Assembly (NCBI GenBank): GCA_963806935.1
Contig: CAWEAT010000013.1
Span: forward strand, 1 to 64,000
Reading direction: 5' to 3'
Source: Roseiarcus sp963806935
GTDB lineage: Bacteria; Pseudomonadota; Alphaproteobacteria; Rhizobiales; Beijerinckiaceae
DNA length: 64,000 bases
The position numbers and the translations under genes are program-made. Under the pieces are notes generated by a model. That model made no database searches, was not told the origin of the DNA, and worked only from the letters and a program-made list of their open reading frames with translations. Shown piece after piece: positions 25,754-34,837 of this stretch (the stretch's first letter is position 1; every line of letters starts with the position of its first letter).

Positions 25754-27177
25754 GCGAGGTCGCGACCTCGTCGCATTTCAAGGAAAACGTCCACGACGCG
25801 CTGACCGATGCGCGCCTCCAGGGCGCAATGGCCTTCTCGCGCAATTTCGTCGGACGGCGGGCGGCCGCGGTCGCCCGGCTGCCCGAGTTCGAGGCGCTGC
25901 GCGACAGCGCCCGCGCGATCAAGGATCACACGCTCGCCCATCTCGACCTTTATCTCGACGCTTACGAGCGCAAGGTGCGCGAGAGCGGCGGCGAGGTGCA
26001 CTACGCGCAGGACGCCGAGGAGGCGCGCGAGATCGTCATCGGCCTGTGCAAATCGATGGGCGCGAAAAGCGTCACCAAGGGCAAGTCGATGATCGCCGAG
26101 GAGATCGGCCTCAACCATGCCCTCGAGGCGGCGGGGATCGAGCCGGTCGAAACCGACCTTGGCGAATACATCATCCAGTTGCGCGGCGAGATGCCGTCTC
26201 ACATCATCGCGCCGGCGATCCACCTCACCGCGAGAGACGTCGAGCAGGAATTCCGCAAGGCGCATCGCGACCTCGCGCCCGACCGCAGTCTTGCCGAACC
26301 CGAGCAGTTGCTGAGCGAGGCGCGCCAGGTGCTGCGGGCGAAATTCCTCGCCGCCGACGTCGGCATTACCGGCGCGAACTTCCTCATCGCCGAAACCGGC
26401 ACGTCGATCATCGTCACCAACGAAGGCAACGGCGATCTGACCCAAATTCTGCCGCAGGCCCACATCGTCATCGCCTCGCTCGAGAAGATCGTGCCGACGC
26501 TCGAGGACGCGGCTCAGCTCCTGCGGGTGCTCGCACGCTCGGCGACCGGCCAGGACGCCTCGGTCTACACGACGCTTTCGACCGGACCGCGCCGGCCCGA
26601 GGATCCCGACGGTCCGCGCGCCTATCATGTCGTGATCCTCGACAACGGCCGCTCGGCCATGCTCGGCGGCGAATTCGAGGACATGCTGCGCTGCATCCGC
26701 TGCGGAGCGTGCATGAACCATTGTCCGGTCTATCAGGCGGTCGGCGGGCACGCCTACGGCTGGGTCTATCCCGGACCGATGGGGGCCGTGCTGACGCCTT
26801 CCCTCATCGGCGTCGCCGAAGGCGGCCAATTGCCCAACGCCTCGACCTTCTGCGGCCGCTGCGAAGCGGTCTGTCCGGTCCGGATTCCCTTGCCCAACAT
26901 GATGCGGCACTGGCGGGAGCGCGAATTCGAGCGCCGCCTGTCGCCGGCGCCGTTGCGCTATGGCCTCGGGTTCTGGGCGTTCTTCGCCAGCCGGCCGACG
27001 CTCTACCGCCTCGGCGCCGATCTCGCGGCGCGCGCCATGCATCTCGCCGGCCGCGCCAAGGGCCGTTTCTCCTGGCTGCCCCTCGCCGGCGGCTGGACCC
27101 GCTATCGCGACCTTGCGGCGCCGGAGGGGGCGACGTTCCAGAGCCAATGGCGGGCAAAGAGCGGAGCCGTGCGGTGA
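25750..27177 (+). CDS. lutB: lactate utilization protein B (iron-sulfur)
   Basis: A 475-aa LutB/YkgF protein. An N-terminal LUD domain (about residues 60-290: KSVTKGKSMIAEEIGLNHAL, GITGANFLIAETGTSIIVTN) is followed by two 4Fe-4S motifs, CIRCGACMNHCPVYQ and CGRCEAVCPVRIPL, and a C-terminal DUF3390-like segment. Start ATG 25750 overlaps the lutA stop. It would carry electrons from lactate in a cytoplasmic complex. Confidence 0.94.
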   Translation: MSEVATSSHFKENVHDALTDARLQGAMAFSRNFVGRRAAAVARLPEFEALRDSARAIKDHTLAHLDLYLDAYERKVRESGGEVHYAQDAEEAREIVIGLCKSMGAKSVTKGKSMIAEEIGLNHALEAAGIEPVETDLGEYIIQLRGEMPSHIIAPAIHLTARDVEQEFRKAHRDLAPDRSLAEPEQLLSEARQVLRAKFLAADVGITGANFLIAETGTSIIVTNEGNGDLTQILPQAHIVIASLEKIVPTLEDAAQLLRVLARSATGQDASVYTTLSTGPRRPEDPDGPRAYHVVILDNGRSAMLGGEFEDMLRCIRCGACMNHCPVYQAVGGHAYGWVYPGPMGAVLTPSLIGVAEGGQLPNASTFCGRCEAVCPVRIPLPNMMRHWREREFERRLSPAPLRYGLGFWAFFASRPTLYRLGADLAARAMHLAGRAKGRFSWLPLAGGWTRYRDLAAPEGATFQSQWRAKSGAVR

Positions 27178-27842
27178 ACTCGCGCGAGGCGGTGTTCGGC
27201 AGCATTCGACGCTCGCTTGGCGTACGTGGCGACGAGGCGCCGCGCCTGTTCGAGGTCGAGGCGCGCCTCAAGCAAGCTCCGCCCGGCGTCATCCCCGAAC
27301 GTGGGCAGGGGGACCTCCCGGCCCGGCTTGCGACCTTCAAGGCCGAGGCCGAGCGCGCCCAGGCGAGCCTTGCCGAGGTCGCCGATTGGGCCGACGCGCC
27401 GGCCGAGATCGCGCGCTTCCTGCGCGAGAACAACTGTCCCGCGACGCTGCGCATGGGCGCGGATCCGCGTCTCTCCGGAATGCCGTGGGGAGAGACAACG
27501 CTCGAGATATTGCACGGGGCCTCGGATGGACGCGACGTCAACGCGGTTTCGGCCGCCTTCGCCGGGATCGCGGAAACCGGAACGCTCGCGCTCGTCTCGG
27601 GCGGCGACAATCCGACGACGCTCAATTTTCTCCCCGACAATCACATTGTCGTCCTGCCGCGCGACGCCATCGTGGCCGATTATGAAAGCGTGTTCGCCAA
27701 GCTGCGCGGCGCATACGGCAAGGGCGGCGCGCCGCGCACGCTCAATTTCGTCACCGGGCCGTCGCGCTCGGCCGACATCGAGCAGACGCTGCTGCTCGGG
27801 GCCCACGGGCCGCGCCGGCTTCACATCGTCGTCGTCGGTTGA
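27174..27842 (+). CDS. lutC: lactate utilization protein C
   Basis: A 222-aa LUD-domain protein of the LutC/YkgG family. GTG 27174 overlaps the lutB stop (GTGA) with CGGAGC upstream and gives the common start SREAVFGSIRRSL; an in-frame ATG at 27147 is possible. Conserved: GIAETGTLALVSGGDNPTTL, LPDNHIVVLPRDAIVADYES and VTGPSRSADIEQTLLLGAHG, the last being the family signature. Last gene of lutABC; downstream DNA shows only a weak 5-bp hairpin. Confidence 0.93.
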   Translation: MNSREAVFGSIRRSLGVRGDEAPRLFEVEARLKQAPPGVIPERGQGDLPARLATFKAEAERAQASLAEVADWADAPAEIARFLRENNCPATLRMGADPRLSGMPWGETTLEILHGASDGRDVNAVSAAFAGIAETGTLALVSGGDNPTTLNFLPDNHIVVLPRDAIVADYESVFAKLRGAYGKGGAPRTLNFVTGPSRSADIEQTLLLGAHGPRRLHIVVVG

Positions 27843-28002
27843 AGCCCGTCCAGGGCTGGCGTTCAACCACTCGCGCCTGCATCAACTCCGCGGTTGTACC
27901 GCAGCGCGAAAATTTTTCTTCGCATCTGCAACATATCGCCATAGTCTTGTCACGCTCCGCGCCTACGTGATTCGTGCGTTCGTGTTCGGACTTGGGGGTA
28001 AC

Positions 28003-28209
28003 ATGTCCATGAGCTCAGCAAATCCGCGTCGCCTTGCGATCGCGGCAGGATGTGGCGCGCTTGCTGTCGGCGTGCCTTATGGAGCGGTGGCTTATGCATC
28101 GTCTCCCGAATCGTCGGCATGGGCGCTGATGGCGCTTTGCGTCTGCGGGCTGGGATTTGCCGGCTATCGTCGCTCGCGCAGCAACAGGCTTTCGCCCGGG
28201 ATCGAGTAG
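28003..28209 (+). CDS. 68-aa protein with PEP-CTERM-like sorting tail
   Basis: ATG 28003 follows a GGGGG ribosome site. The product is 68 aa: a signal-like hydrophobic stretch (LAIAAGCGALAVGVPYGAVA, then YASS) directly followed by SPESSAWALMALCVCGLGFA and GYRRSRSN. That tail matches the PEP-CTERM signal layout (short PExx motif, W-A-hydrophobic span, GLGFAGYRR, basic end) recognised by exosortase A, with Pro-Glu-Ser in place of Pro-Glu-Pro. There is almost no passenger between signal and tail. No exosortase gene is in the window. It could also be a remnant of a longer PEP-CTERM protein. Confidence 0.6.
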   Translation: MSMSSANPRRLAIAAGCGALAVGVPYGAVAYASSPESSAWALMALCVCGLGFAGYRRSRSNRLSPGIE

Positions 28210-28296
28210 GCGCGGACATCTCTCCCGCCCGACTCGGCTCTCGCCTCGCCTTTGCTTTTTCGCCGCAGCCGGCGTAAGTGGCGAAAATGCGCCTGC

Positions 28297-28323
28297 CGGC
28301 GCCGCAAGAAAGCCGCGGCGCCG
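28297..28323. terminator. 9-bp perfect hairpin, possible terminator
   Basis: CGGCGCCGC (28297-28305) and GCGGCGCCG (28315-28323) form a perfect stem with a 9-base loop, 87 bp after the small PEP-CTERM-like gene. No T-tract follows, so rho-independent action is doubtful. Confidence 0.35.
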
Positions 28324-28405
28324 AACTATGAGCCCAATCCGGAATAGGCGGGCGGCGCGCCGGACGGGCGGAACGCGCGCTTCTGGGTGCGGTCGGATTT
28401 TATTC

Positions 28406-29846
28406 ATGATGCTGCGAGTTTTGGTCGCGGGGGCGCTGGTCGGCTTGCCCCTCCTGGTGTCCGGCGCGTCGGCGCAGACTCCGTCTGCTCCGGCCGCTTC
28501 AACCTCTCCCTCTCCCGCGCCCGCCCCGGCCAGTCCGGCGGCCGCGCCTTCCGCGCCTGACGCGCTGGTGAGCCCGTTCATGCCGACGCCGAACGTCGCC
28601 GCGCCGCCCGCGTCGGGGGCCGGAGGCGACCCCGGCCGGTCCGCCGCCCGCGGCCGCGCCGGTTCCGGTCGAGGCCGCAGCGCCTCCGAAGCCGAAAAAG
28701 GTCGCCCCGCCCCCGCCGCCGCGGGAAACCGCCCTCAGCGACGATCCGGAGCCGACGCTTCGGCCCGACACTTTCTTCGCCACCGCGAAGGCGTCCGAGC
28801 GATATTCGGCGATCGTCGACGCAGGCGGCTGGCCGACCGACATCGCAGCGATCGGCCCCGGAACCAAAGGTCCGGCGGTGGCGAAACTGCGCAAGCGGCT
28901 CATGATCGAGGGCTACCTGGACGCTGCGCAGGGAAGCGGCCTCGCATGGGACGGCGCGCTCACGGCGGCGGTGAAACGCTTCCAGTCGCACATGGGGCTG
29001 CGCCAGACGGGCGCCGTCTCCGGGGCGACGCTGAAAGCGATCAATGTTCCGGCGAGAGAGCGCTTCAACGAACTCGCCTCGAGCGCCAATCGCCTCGCGG
29101 GGCTCAATTTTTCCTTCGATCAGCGCTATGTCGTGGTCAACCTGCCGTCGACCTCGGTCGAGGCAGTGGAGAACGGGCGAGTCGTCCACCGCTATATCGC
29201 CATCGTCGGCGACCCCGAGCATCCCTCCCCGGAGATTTCCGCCCAGATCCAGGTCATCAACCTCAATCCAACCTGGACGGTGCCAATCTCGATCATCAAG
29301 AAGGAAATCATCCCCCGGATGCAGCGCGATCCGGGCTATCTCACGCGCGCCAAGATCCGGATTCTCGACGGCTCAGGCCAGGAGATCAATCCGAGATCCG
29401 TCAACTGGAGCACCGAACGGGCAGCCAACTACACGCTGAGGCAGGATTCCGGCGCCGGCAATTCGCTCGGCTCGATCCGCATCGGCATGCCCAACAAGCT
29501 CGCGGTCTACATGCACGACACGCCCTCCAAGGGCCTGTTCGGCGCCGACTACCGGTTCCTAAGCCACGGCTGCGTCAGGGTGCAGGGCGTCTACGACTAC
29601 GCCGCGTGGCTACTGGAGGGAACGGGCGGCGGCCCCGCCGGCAGCTGGGACAAGGCGGCGCTGGAAACGAAGATCAAGGAAGGCGCGCCCTACAACATCA
29701 ACCTCGCGAAGGCCGTGCCGGTGATCTGGGTCTATCTCACCGGCTGGTCGAACGGCGACGGCCCGGCCGAGTTCCGCGACGACGTTTACTCAATCGATAC
29801 GGTCGGCGAAGCGCAGGCAAGCGCCCAAAGCGCGCCGGTGCGATGA
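28406..29846 (+). CDS. L,D-transpeptidase with peptidoglycan-binding domain (frameshifted)
   Basis: The N-terminus from ATG 28406 is a signal peptide (MMLRVLVAGALVGLPLLV, then SGASAQ) and a Pro/Ala-rich linker. About position 28620 the frame shifts by one base; the second frame continues the Pro-rich linker (PPKPKKVAPPPPP), then PG-binding-like VAKLRKRLMIEGYLD and KRFQSHMGLRQTG, then a YkuD domain: FDQRYVVVNLPSTSVEAVEN, NPTWTVPISIIKKEIIPRM and the active site DYRFLSHGCVRVQG (Cys codon 29571-29573). This is the YcbB/LdtD-like architecture that makes 3-3 crosslinks in peptidoglycan in the periplasm. About 479 aa. The shift lies in a GGGGG/GG region, where indel errors are common. Confidence 0.82.
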
Positions 29847-29856
29847 GGAGATCCGC

Positions 29857-30168
29857 CTAGCGCTTATTGGGCGGAACGCCCGCGACTTCGCGAACGAAGC
29901 GCGCGATCTCTTCGTGGCTGTAGGACAGCACGCGCCGCTTCGTCGACGCCGGCTGCTTGGCCAGCGACGACCCGGGACGCCATTCCCGCGCGGGCCTGAT
30001 CGGCCGAGGCGCGAAGCCGCCGCCGCAATTGGGACAGACGTTCTGAAGCGGCGCCGCGACGCAATCGGCGCAGAACGTGCACTCGTACGAGCAGATCCGC
30101 GCGTCGCGTGAATCCGGCGGCAGGTCCCGATCGCAATATTCGCAATTCGGCCGCAGTTCGAGCGCCAC
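29857..30168 (-). CDS. DUF1272 family zinc-ribbon-like protein
   Basis: A 103-aa protein starting MALELRPNCEYCDRDLPPDS, with cysteine pairs in CEYCDRDL, CSYECTFCADC and CPNCGGGF, which define DUF1272 and suggest zinc binding. The second half (SYSHEEIARFVREVAGVPPN) is an extra helical tail. Function unknown. It is convergent with the L,D-transpeptidase gene, with 10 bp between stops. Confidence 0.85.
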   Translation of the reverse strand: MALELRPNCEYCDRDLPPDSRDARICSYECTFCADCVAAPLQNVCPNCGGGFAPRPIRPAREWRPGSSLAKQPASTKRRVLSYSHEEIARFVREVAGVPPNKR

Positions 30169-30247
30169 GCTCGCCTCCCTTTGAAAGCGTCAGATCCTCG
30201 CGTCCGCGGACCGGGCGCAGGCCCGAGAATCGCAGTCGCCCGTCACT

Positions 30248-30874
30248 ATGCCTCAAGCCCGCTCGCCGCTGCAAAATCGCGTCGATCCGTTCGGCGAGCT
30301 TCACGCCGTCTCCGAGCGCGGCGGGCTCATGGGCAATCGCGGCGGGCGGATCCATCGCGACGATCGAACGTTGAGCGGCAGCCGCTGGAAGACCAAGCAC
30401 TGGCTCATCTGCGTCTGCGCGTTCAAGGGCCGTCAGCGCGACGTGTGGGGCCAATTCTACACCGAGCTTTTCTTCCTCGACGAGCCGACCGCGCTCGCCG
30501 CCGGCCATCGCCCCTGCTTCGAGTGCCGCCGGCAAGCGGCGAAGGCCTTTCTGGCGGCCTTTCCGGGGTCTCCGCGCGGCGTGGACGCCATGGACGAAGC
30601 CCTCCATCGCGAGCGGATCGAGAAGCGGGCAAAACGAATATGGCGGGCGCGGCTCGGCGATCTGCCGGACGGCGCGATGATCGCGCGCGAAGGGCGCGCC
30701 TACGCCATTCGCGGCGGCGCGCTTTTGCCCTGGAGCTTCGCCGGCTACGGCGCGCCGGAGCCGCTTGCGCCTCGCTCCATCGCCGACGTGCTGACCCCGC
30801 CCTCGACCGTCGCCGCGCTGGCGAACGGCTACCGTCCGCTTTGGATGGAGGCGCTCGTCACGGGCATGGATTGA
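30248..30874 (+). CDS. conserved hypothetical protein
   Basis: A 208-aa soluble protein. It contains RTLSGSRWKTKHWLICVCAF, ELFFLDEPTALAAGHRPCFE and CRRQAAKAFLAAFPG. The ALAAGHRPCFECRR block resembles the second zinc-ligand pair of Ada-type metal-binding domains, which is only a resemblance. The C-terminus has RSIADVLTPPSTVAALANGY. I do not recognise a named function. Its stop overlaps by 17 bp the convergent dehydrogenase gene. The start is uncertain because no ribosome site is visible. Confidence 0.75.
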   Translation: MPQARSPLQNRVDPFGELHAVSERGGLMGNRGGRIHRDDRTLSGSRWKTKHWLICVCAFKGRQRDVWGQFYTELFFLDEPTALAAGHRPCFECRRQAAKAFLAAFPGSPRGVDAMDEALHRERIEKRAKRIWRARLGDLPDGAMIAREGRAYAIRGGALLPWSFAGYGAPEPLAPRSIADVLTPPSTVAALANGYRPLWMEALVTGMD

Positions 30875-31925
30875 GCGGCGCTTCGCCTTTGAGATAGCGG
30901 CGCACTTCCTCGGCGGCGGCGTCCGCGGCCCGTTCGATCGTCTTGAGCGAGGCGCCGGCGATGTGCGGCGTCAGCGTCACATTGGGGAGCCGCAGGAGTT
31001 CGAGGCTGGCGGGAGCCGGCTCGATCGCGAAGGTCTCCAGCATCGCGCCGCGCAGATGGCCGCTTTTCAGCGCTTCGGTCAGCGCGCCATAGTCGACCAG
31101 GGGGCCCCGCGCCGTGTTGATGAACACTGCCCCTTCGCGCATCGCGGCGAATTCCGCCCGGCCGATGAAGCCCGTGGTTTCCGCGGTCACCCGCGCGTGC
31201 AAAGTGACGACGTCGCTTTCCCGGAGCAGCGCCGCAAGCGTCGTCTGGACCACGCCGTCGCGGACATCTTCCGGCGACAATTCAACGTAAGGGTCGGCGA
31301 CGAGGATGCGGCCGCCAAAGGCTTTGAGCAGGCGCACAACTTTTGTCCCGACATGGCCATAGCCGATCACGCCGACTGTCATTTGCGACAGCTCCCGGCC
31401 GATGAGGTCGGCTCGATAGAGGGCGCCGCGCCACTCGCCGCGACGCAACGCATCGTGGCCGCGGGTCATCAGCCTGGTCTCGGCGATGATCGCGCCGATC
31501 GTGAACTCCGCGACCGCGGAAGCGTTGCGCCCGGGCGCGTTGACGACGAGGACGCCGCGTTCGCGCGCGGCGGCAAGATCGATGTTCACCGGCCCGCCGC
31601 GCGCAACCGCGATCAACTTGAGCGCCGGCATGCGCTTGAGCATCGCCGCGGAGAATGGCGCGAGCTGGGTGATCGCGATCTCGGCCGCGCCGACAAAGGC
31701 GACGATCGTTTCGGCGTCGCCCTGGTATTCCTTGAGGCCGTCCATGCCCGGCTCGACGTAGCCGTGCCGCATCGGCTCGTCGGGCCAGGGCAATTGCATC
31801 GTCGCGATATCGATGAGCCCGTCACAGCGCGCGCGCAGCGCCGCCTCGAACGTCGAAGGCGTCATGAATCGGTCGCCGATGATGGCGATCTTTATGCTTT
31901 TTTTGCGCGTGTCGACGGCGCTCAT
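30858..31925 (-). CDS. D-isomer specific 2-hydroxyacid dehydrogenase (NAD-dependent)
   Basis: A 355-aa dehydrogenase of the SerA/GhrB type. The Rossmann motif is TVGVIGYGHVGTKVVRLLKA; the catalytic Arg, Glu and His lie in NTARGPLVDYGALTEAL, in the following stretch, and in LTPHIAGASLKTIER. NAD(P) specificity is likely set by the acidic residue in ILVADPYVE. It would interconvert a 2-hydroxy acid and a 2-oxo acid. Start 31925 has AGGGGAG upstream. It lies next to the LacI-controlled sugar operon but is separated from it by a hydrolase on the other strand, so shared regulation is not shown. Confidence 0.87.
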   Translation of the reverse strand: MSAVDTRKKSIKIAIIGDRFMTPSTFEAALRARCDGLIDIATMQLPWPDEPMRHGYVEPGMDGLKEYQGDAETIVAFVGAAEIAITQLAPFSAAMLKRMPALKLIAVARGGPVNIDLAAARERGVLVVNAPGRNASAVAEFTIGAIIAETRLMTRGHDALRRGEWRGALYRADLIGRELSQMTVGVIGYGHVGTKVVRLLKAFGGRILVADPYVELSPEDVRDGVVQTTLAALLRESDVVTLHARVTAETTGFIGRAEFAAMREGAVFINTARGPLVDYGALTEALKSGHLRGAMLETFAIEPAPASLELLRLPNVTLTPHIAGASLKTIERAADAAAEEVRRYLKGEAPLNPCP

Positions 31926-32020
31926 TCGGCTCCCCTTTGAATCGGCGACAGGCGAGTGTAATAAGATTGTCATCTTTGGCCGTCCGCGGCCAAGTGTTGG
32001 ACGACAAGCCCGCCGGCGCC

Positions 32021-33013
32021 ATGACGGAGGGCGCCGGAATCGAAGAGCGCCAAGTGACTATTGTTCGAGCCAACGCCATCGACATTGAATATGAAGCGAT
32101 CGGGCCCCGCAACGGTTCGCCGATGGTGCTGATCATGGGCCTCGGCATGCAGCTCACCGCTTGGCCGGACGAATTCTGCCAGGGCTTGGCGCACCGGGGC
32201 TTTCGCGTCGTTCGCTTCGACAATCGCGACACGGGGCTGTCGACGAAAACGCCGCCGCTCGGGCCGCTCAAGGCGACCGCCATGCTAGCCGGCGCCACGC
32301 TTCGGCTGCCGGTCCGGGCGCGCTATGGCCTCAACGATATGGCGCGCGACGCAGTCGGACTCATGGATGCGCTGGACATCGATCGCGCGCATGTCGTTGG
32401 CGCTTCGATGGGAGGCATGATCGCTCAACTCGTCGCGGCCGATTATCCGGAACGAGTGAAGAGCCTTGTTTCTCTCATGTCGACGAGCGGCAAGGCCACA
32501 TTGCCCGGACCGAGCCCCCGCGTGTTGCGGGGCCTGCTTCGACGGCGCGCGCGCCGCAATTCCGAACGCGGGATTGCGGAGACGATCGCGTTTCTGCGGC
32601 TGATCGGCAGCCCAGGGTACCCGACCAGCGACGCTGAGCTTCGCGCCAAGGTCGAGCGTGCGCTCCGCCGGCGCCCTCATCCGGACGGCTGGGCCCGGCA
32701 TCTCATCGCAGTCCAGGCGGCGCACAGCCGCGTCCGGGCGCTCCGGCGCATCCGCGCCCCGACGCTGGTCATGCATGGGGCGGACGATCCCCTCATTCGC
32801 GTTGCGGCCGGCCACGATACCGCCGCCAACATTCACGGCGCGCGGCTCAGGGTCATCCCCGGCTGGGGCCACGATCTGCCCACCACGCTATTACCGACGC
32901 TTGTTGGCGAAATCGCGGACCATTGCATCGCCGCTAGACTAGCGAAGAAGGGCGCGGGTTCAGCTACCGGTAGCGCTTCTGGTTCCAGCGGTGGCCGAGG
33001 AGCGCGAGGATGA
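32021..33013 (+). CDS. alpha/beta hydrolase
   Basis: A 330-aa hydrolase. Features: oxyanion region MVLIMGLGMQLTAWPDEFCQ, the RFDNRDTGLST strand, the nucleophile elbow VVGASMGGMIAQLVAADYPE (Ser), Asp in VMHGADDPLIRV and His in IPGWGHDLPTTL. The pattern GLGMQ and FDNRDTGLS is that of esterases similar to those beside rebeccamycin or polyketide genes. Start ATG 32021 has no clear ribosome site; GTG 32053 is another choice. The 3' end overlaps the convergent permease gene by 50 bp. Confidence 0.85.
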   Translation: MTEGAGIEERQVTIVRANAIDIEYEAIGPRNGSPMVLIMGLGMQLTAWPDEFCQGLAHRGFRVVRFDNRDTGLSTKTPPLGPLKATAMLAGATLRLPVRARYGLNDMARDAVGLMDALDIDRAHVVGASMGGMIAQLVAADYPERVKSLVSLMSTSGKATLPGPSPRVLRGLLRRRARRNSERGIAETIAFLRLIGSPGYPTSDAELRAKVERALRRRPHPDGWARHLIAVQAAHSRVRALRRIRAPTLVMHGADDPLIRVAAGHDTAANIHGARLRVIPGWGHDLPTTLLPTLVGEIADHCIAARLAKKGAGSATGSASGSSGGRGARG

Positions 33014-33983
33014 TGATCAGGCCATTGAAGAACTGGACGTAGAATCCGCTCAAGCCCGCGGCGACGATGCCGCTCTGAATGAAAGACACCGTCAGCGCGC
33101 CGATCGCGCCGCCGGCGATCGTGCCGACGCCGCCCCAGGTCGGCGTTCCGCCGACGAAAACCGAGGCGATCGCGGGCAGAAGATAGCCGTCGCCGGTCGT
33201 CGGCCACCAGGTGTAGTTGACCATGGTCGAGAACACCCCGGCGAGCGCGGCGCCGAGGCCGACGAAAACGAAAGTCAGGATGCGCACGCGCGCAACGTTG
33301 ATGCCCATCTGGCCAGCGCTGTCGGGATTGTCGCCGACCGCGCACACGCGCGCCCCGAACGTGTGATGGTTGAACAGCAGCCATGCGAATATGACGAAGG
33401 CGAGCGCCCAGAAGATCTGCACCGGGACGCCGTAGACCTCGCTCGAGAAGAGCGTCGCCACCGTCGAGTCCTGCAGTTCGAGAAGGGCGATCGATTTGCC
33501 CTGCGTCACGATGGTGATGAAGCCGCGCAGCATGAAATTCATGCCGAGCGTCGCGATCAGCGACGAGAGGCCCGCGGTCACGACCAGCGCGCCGACGCAC
33601 GCGCCGAGGATCATTCCCGTCGCCAGCGCCGCGACAATGCCCAGAAACGGGCTCAGGCCAGCGTGCACGACGAGCGCGAACATCCAGGCTGAGAATCCCA
33701 TCGTCGCGGGAAACGAAAGATCGATCTCGCCAACCGTCACCACGAATACGAGCGGCGCCACGAGACAGAGCGCAACCGGCAGGGTGACGAGAACCGAATC
33801 GTAGATCGGCCAATGCAGAAACACGGTTGGGCTCGCGGCCATGAAGATCGCGATCATCACGACGAACACGGCGAGCGTGCCGAGCGCGGCGCGGTTTGCA
33901 TCGACGAATCGCCTGACTGCGCTCTCCGGCGGACGCGCGACCGGCTTCGCGCGGGCGTCGATCGGTTCGAGCGAAGCGCTCAT
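32964..33983 (-). CDS. sugar ABC transporter permease (RbsC/BPD_transp_2 type)
   Basis: A 339-aa inner-membrane protein with about ten spans, beginning MSASLEPIDARAKPVARPPE. It has the family features GEIDLSFPATMGFSAWMFAL, LIATLGMNFMLRGFITIVTQ, VCAVGDNPDSAGQMGINVAR (EAA-like loop) and VFVGGTPTWGGVGTIAGGAI. It belongs with the ATPase (ATGA overlap) and the binding protein upstream, forming an importer for a monosaccharide or polyol. It is the last gene of the LacI-controlled operon. Confidence 0.92.
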   Translation of the reverse strand: MSASLEPIDARAKPVARPPESAVRRFVDANRAALGTLAVFVVMIAIFMAASPTVFLHWPIYDSVLVTLPVALCLVAPLVFVVTVGEIDLSFPATMGFSAWMFALVVHAGLSPFLGIVAALATGMILGACVGALVVTAGLSSLIATLGMNFMLRGFITIVTQGKSIALLELQDSTVATLFSSEVYGVPVQIFWALAFVIFAWLLFNHHTFGARVCAVGDNPDSAGQMGINVARVRILTFVFVGLGAALAGVFSTMVNYTWWPTTGDGYLLPAIASVFVGGTPTWGGVGTIAGGAIGALTVSFIQSGIVAAGLSGFYVQFFNGLIIILALLGHRWNQKRYR

Positions 33984-34777
33984 GACGCCGCCTCCGGCCG
34001 ATGACCGGGGGAAGGGGGAATTTCGACCCCCTGCGGGTGGGCGAGCCGCTCCATGTAGGCGATCAGGCGCTCGGGCGAGCCGACTTCCTCCTTGGTGGCC
34101 TGCAGCGCGACCGTGCCCCGATCCATCACCACGAAGCGTTCGGCGATGTCGAACACGTGATGGATGTTGTGGCCGATGAACAACACCGACCGCCCGCCGG
34201 CGCGGACCGTGCGCACGAAGCGGAACACCTTCTCGGTCTCGGTCAGCGACAGCGCGGTCGTCGGCTCGTCCATTACGATCAGGTCGGCCTTTTTGTAGAT
34301 CGCCCGCGCCAGCGCCACCCCCTGCCGCTCGCCGCCCGAGAGCTGGCCGACGATCGAATTGGGCGAGAACACTTTCGAGGTGAAGCCAATGTCGCGCATC
34401 AACCGCTCGGCCTCGGCGCGTTCCCGACGGCCATGGAGAAAGCCGAGCCAATTGGCGGACTCGCGTCCGAGGAAGATGTTGCGCGTGATGGTCTGCTGGA
34501 CGCAGAGCGCGCGGTCCTGAAACACCGTCTCGATTCCGGCGTCGCGCGAGCGCGCGGCGTTCCAGTGCGTCTCGCGCTTGCCGCGCACAAGGATTTCGCC
34601 GCTGGTCGGCTGAATCGCTCCCGCCAGCATTTTTATCAGCGTCGATTTGCCTGCGCCGTTGTCGCCGAGCAGGCCCACGACCTCGCCGCGATCGACGTGA
34701 AAGTTCACGCCGCCGACCGCGAATACCCGGCCGTAGCTCTTCGCGATATCCTTGAGTTCGATCAGCCGCTCGGCCAT
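33980..34777 (-). CDS. sugar ABC transporter ATP-binding protein
   Basis: A 265-aa single ATPase domain: Walker A GLLGDNGAGKSTLIKMLAG, Q-loop ETVFQDRALC, signature QLSGGERQGVALARAIY, Walker B LIVMDEPTTALSL and H-loop LFIGHNIHHVFDIAERFVVM. Unlike RbsA/MglA it has only one nucleotide-binding domain, so it would act as a dimer (FrcA-like). ATG 34777 with GAGG upstream is preferred over a GTG five codons earlier. ATGA overlap with the permease. Confidence 0.92.
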   Translation of the reverse strand: MAERLIELKDIAKSYGRVFAVGGVNFHVDRGEVVGLLGDNGAGKSTLIKMLAGAIQPTSGEILVRGKRETHWNAARSRDAGIETVFQDRALCVQQTITRNIFLGRESANWLGFLHGRRERAEAERLMRDIGFTSKVFSPNSIVGQLSGGERQGVALARAIYKKADLIVMDEPTTALSLTETEKVFRFVRTVRAGGRSVLFIGHNIHHVFDIAERFVVMDRGTVALQATKEEVGSPERLIAYMERLAHPQGVEIPPSPGHRPEAAS

Positions 34778-34837
34778 CGCCGCCTCTTCCACATGAGGAG
34801 GCCGGCGCGCCCCGTTGACGAGGCGCGCCGGGCGCCT

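Noticed and set aside
25390..27147. 585-aa minus-strand open frame opposite lutB
   Set aside because: lutB is well supported by iron-sulfur and LUD motifs and by overlaps with lutA and lutC; the antisense frame has no recognisable domain.
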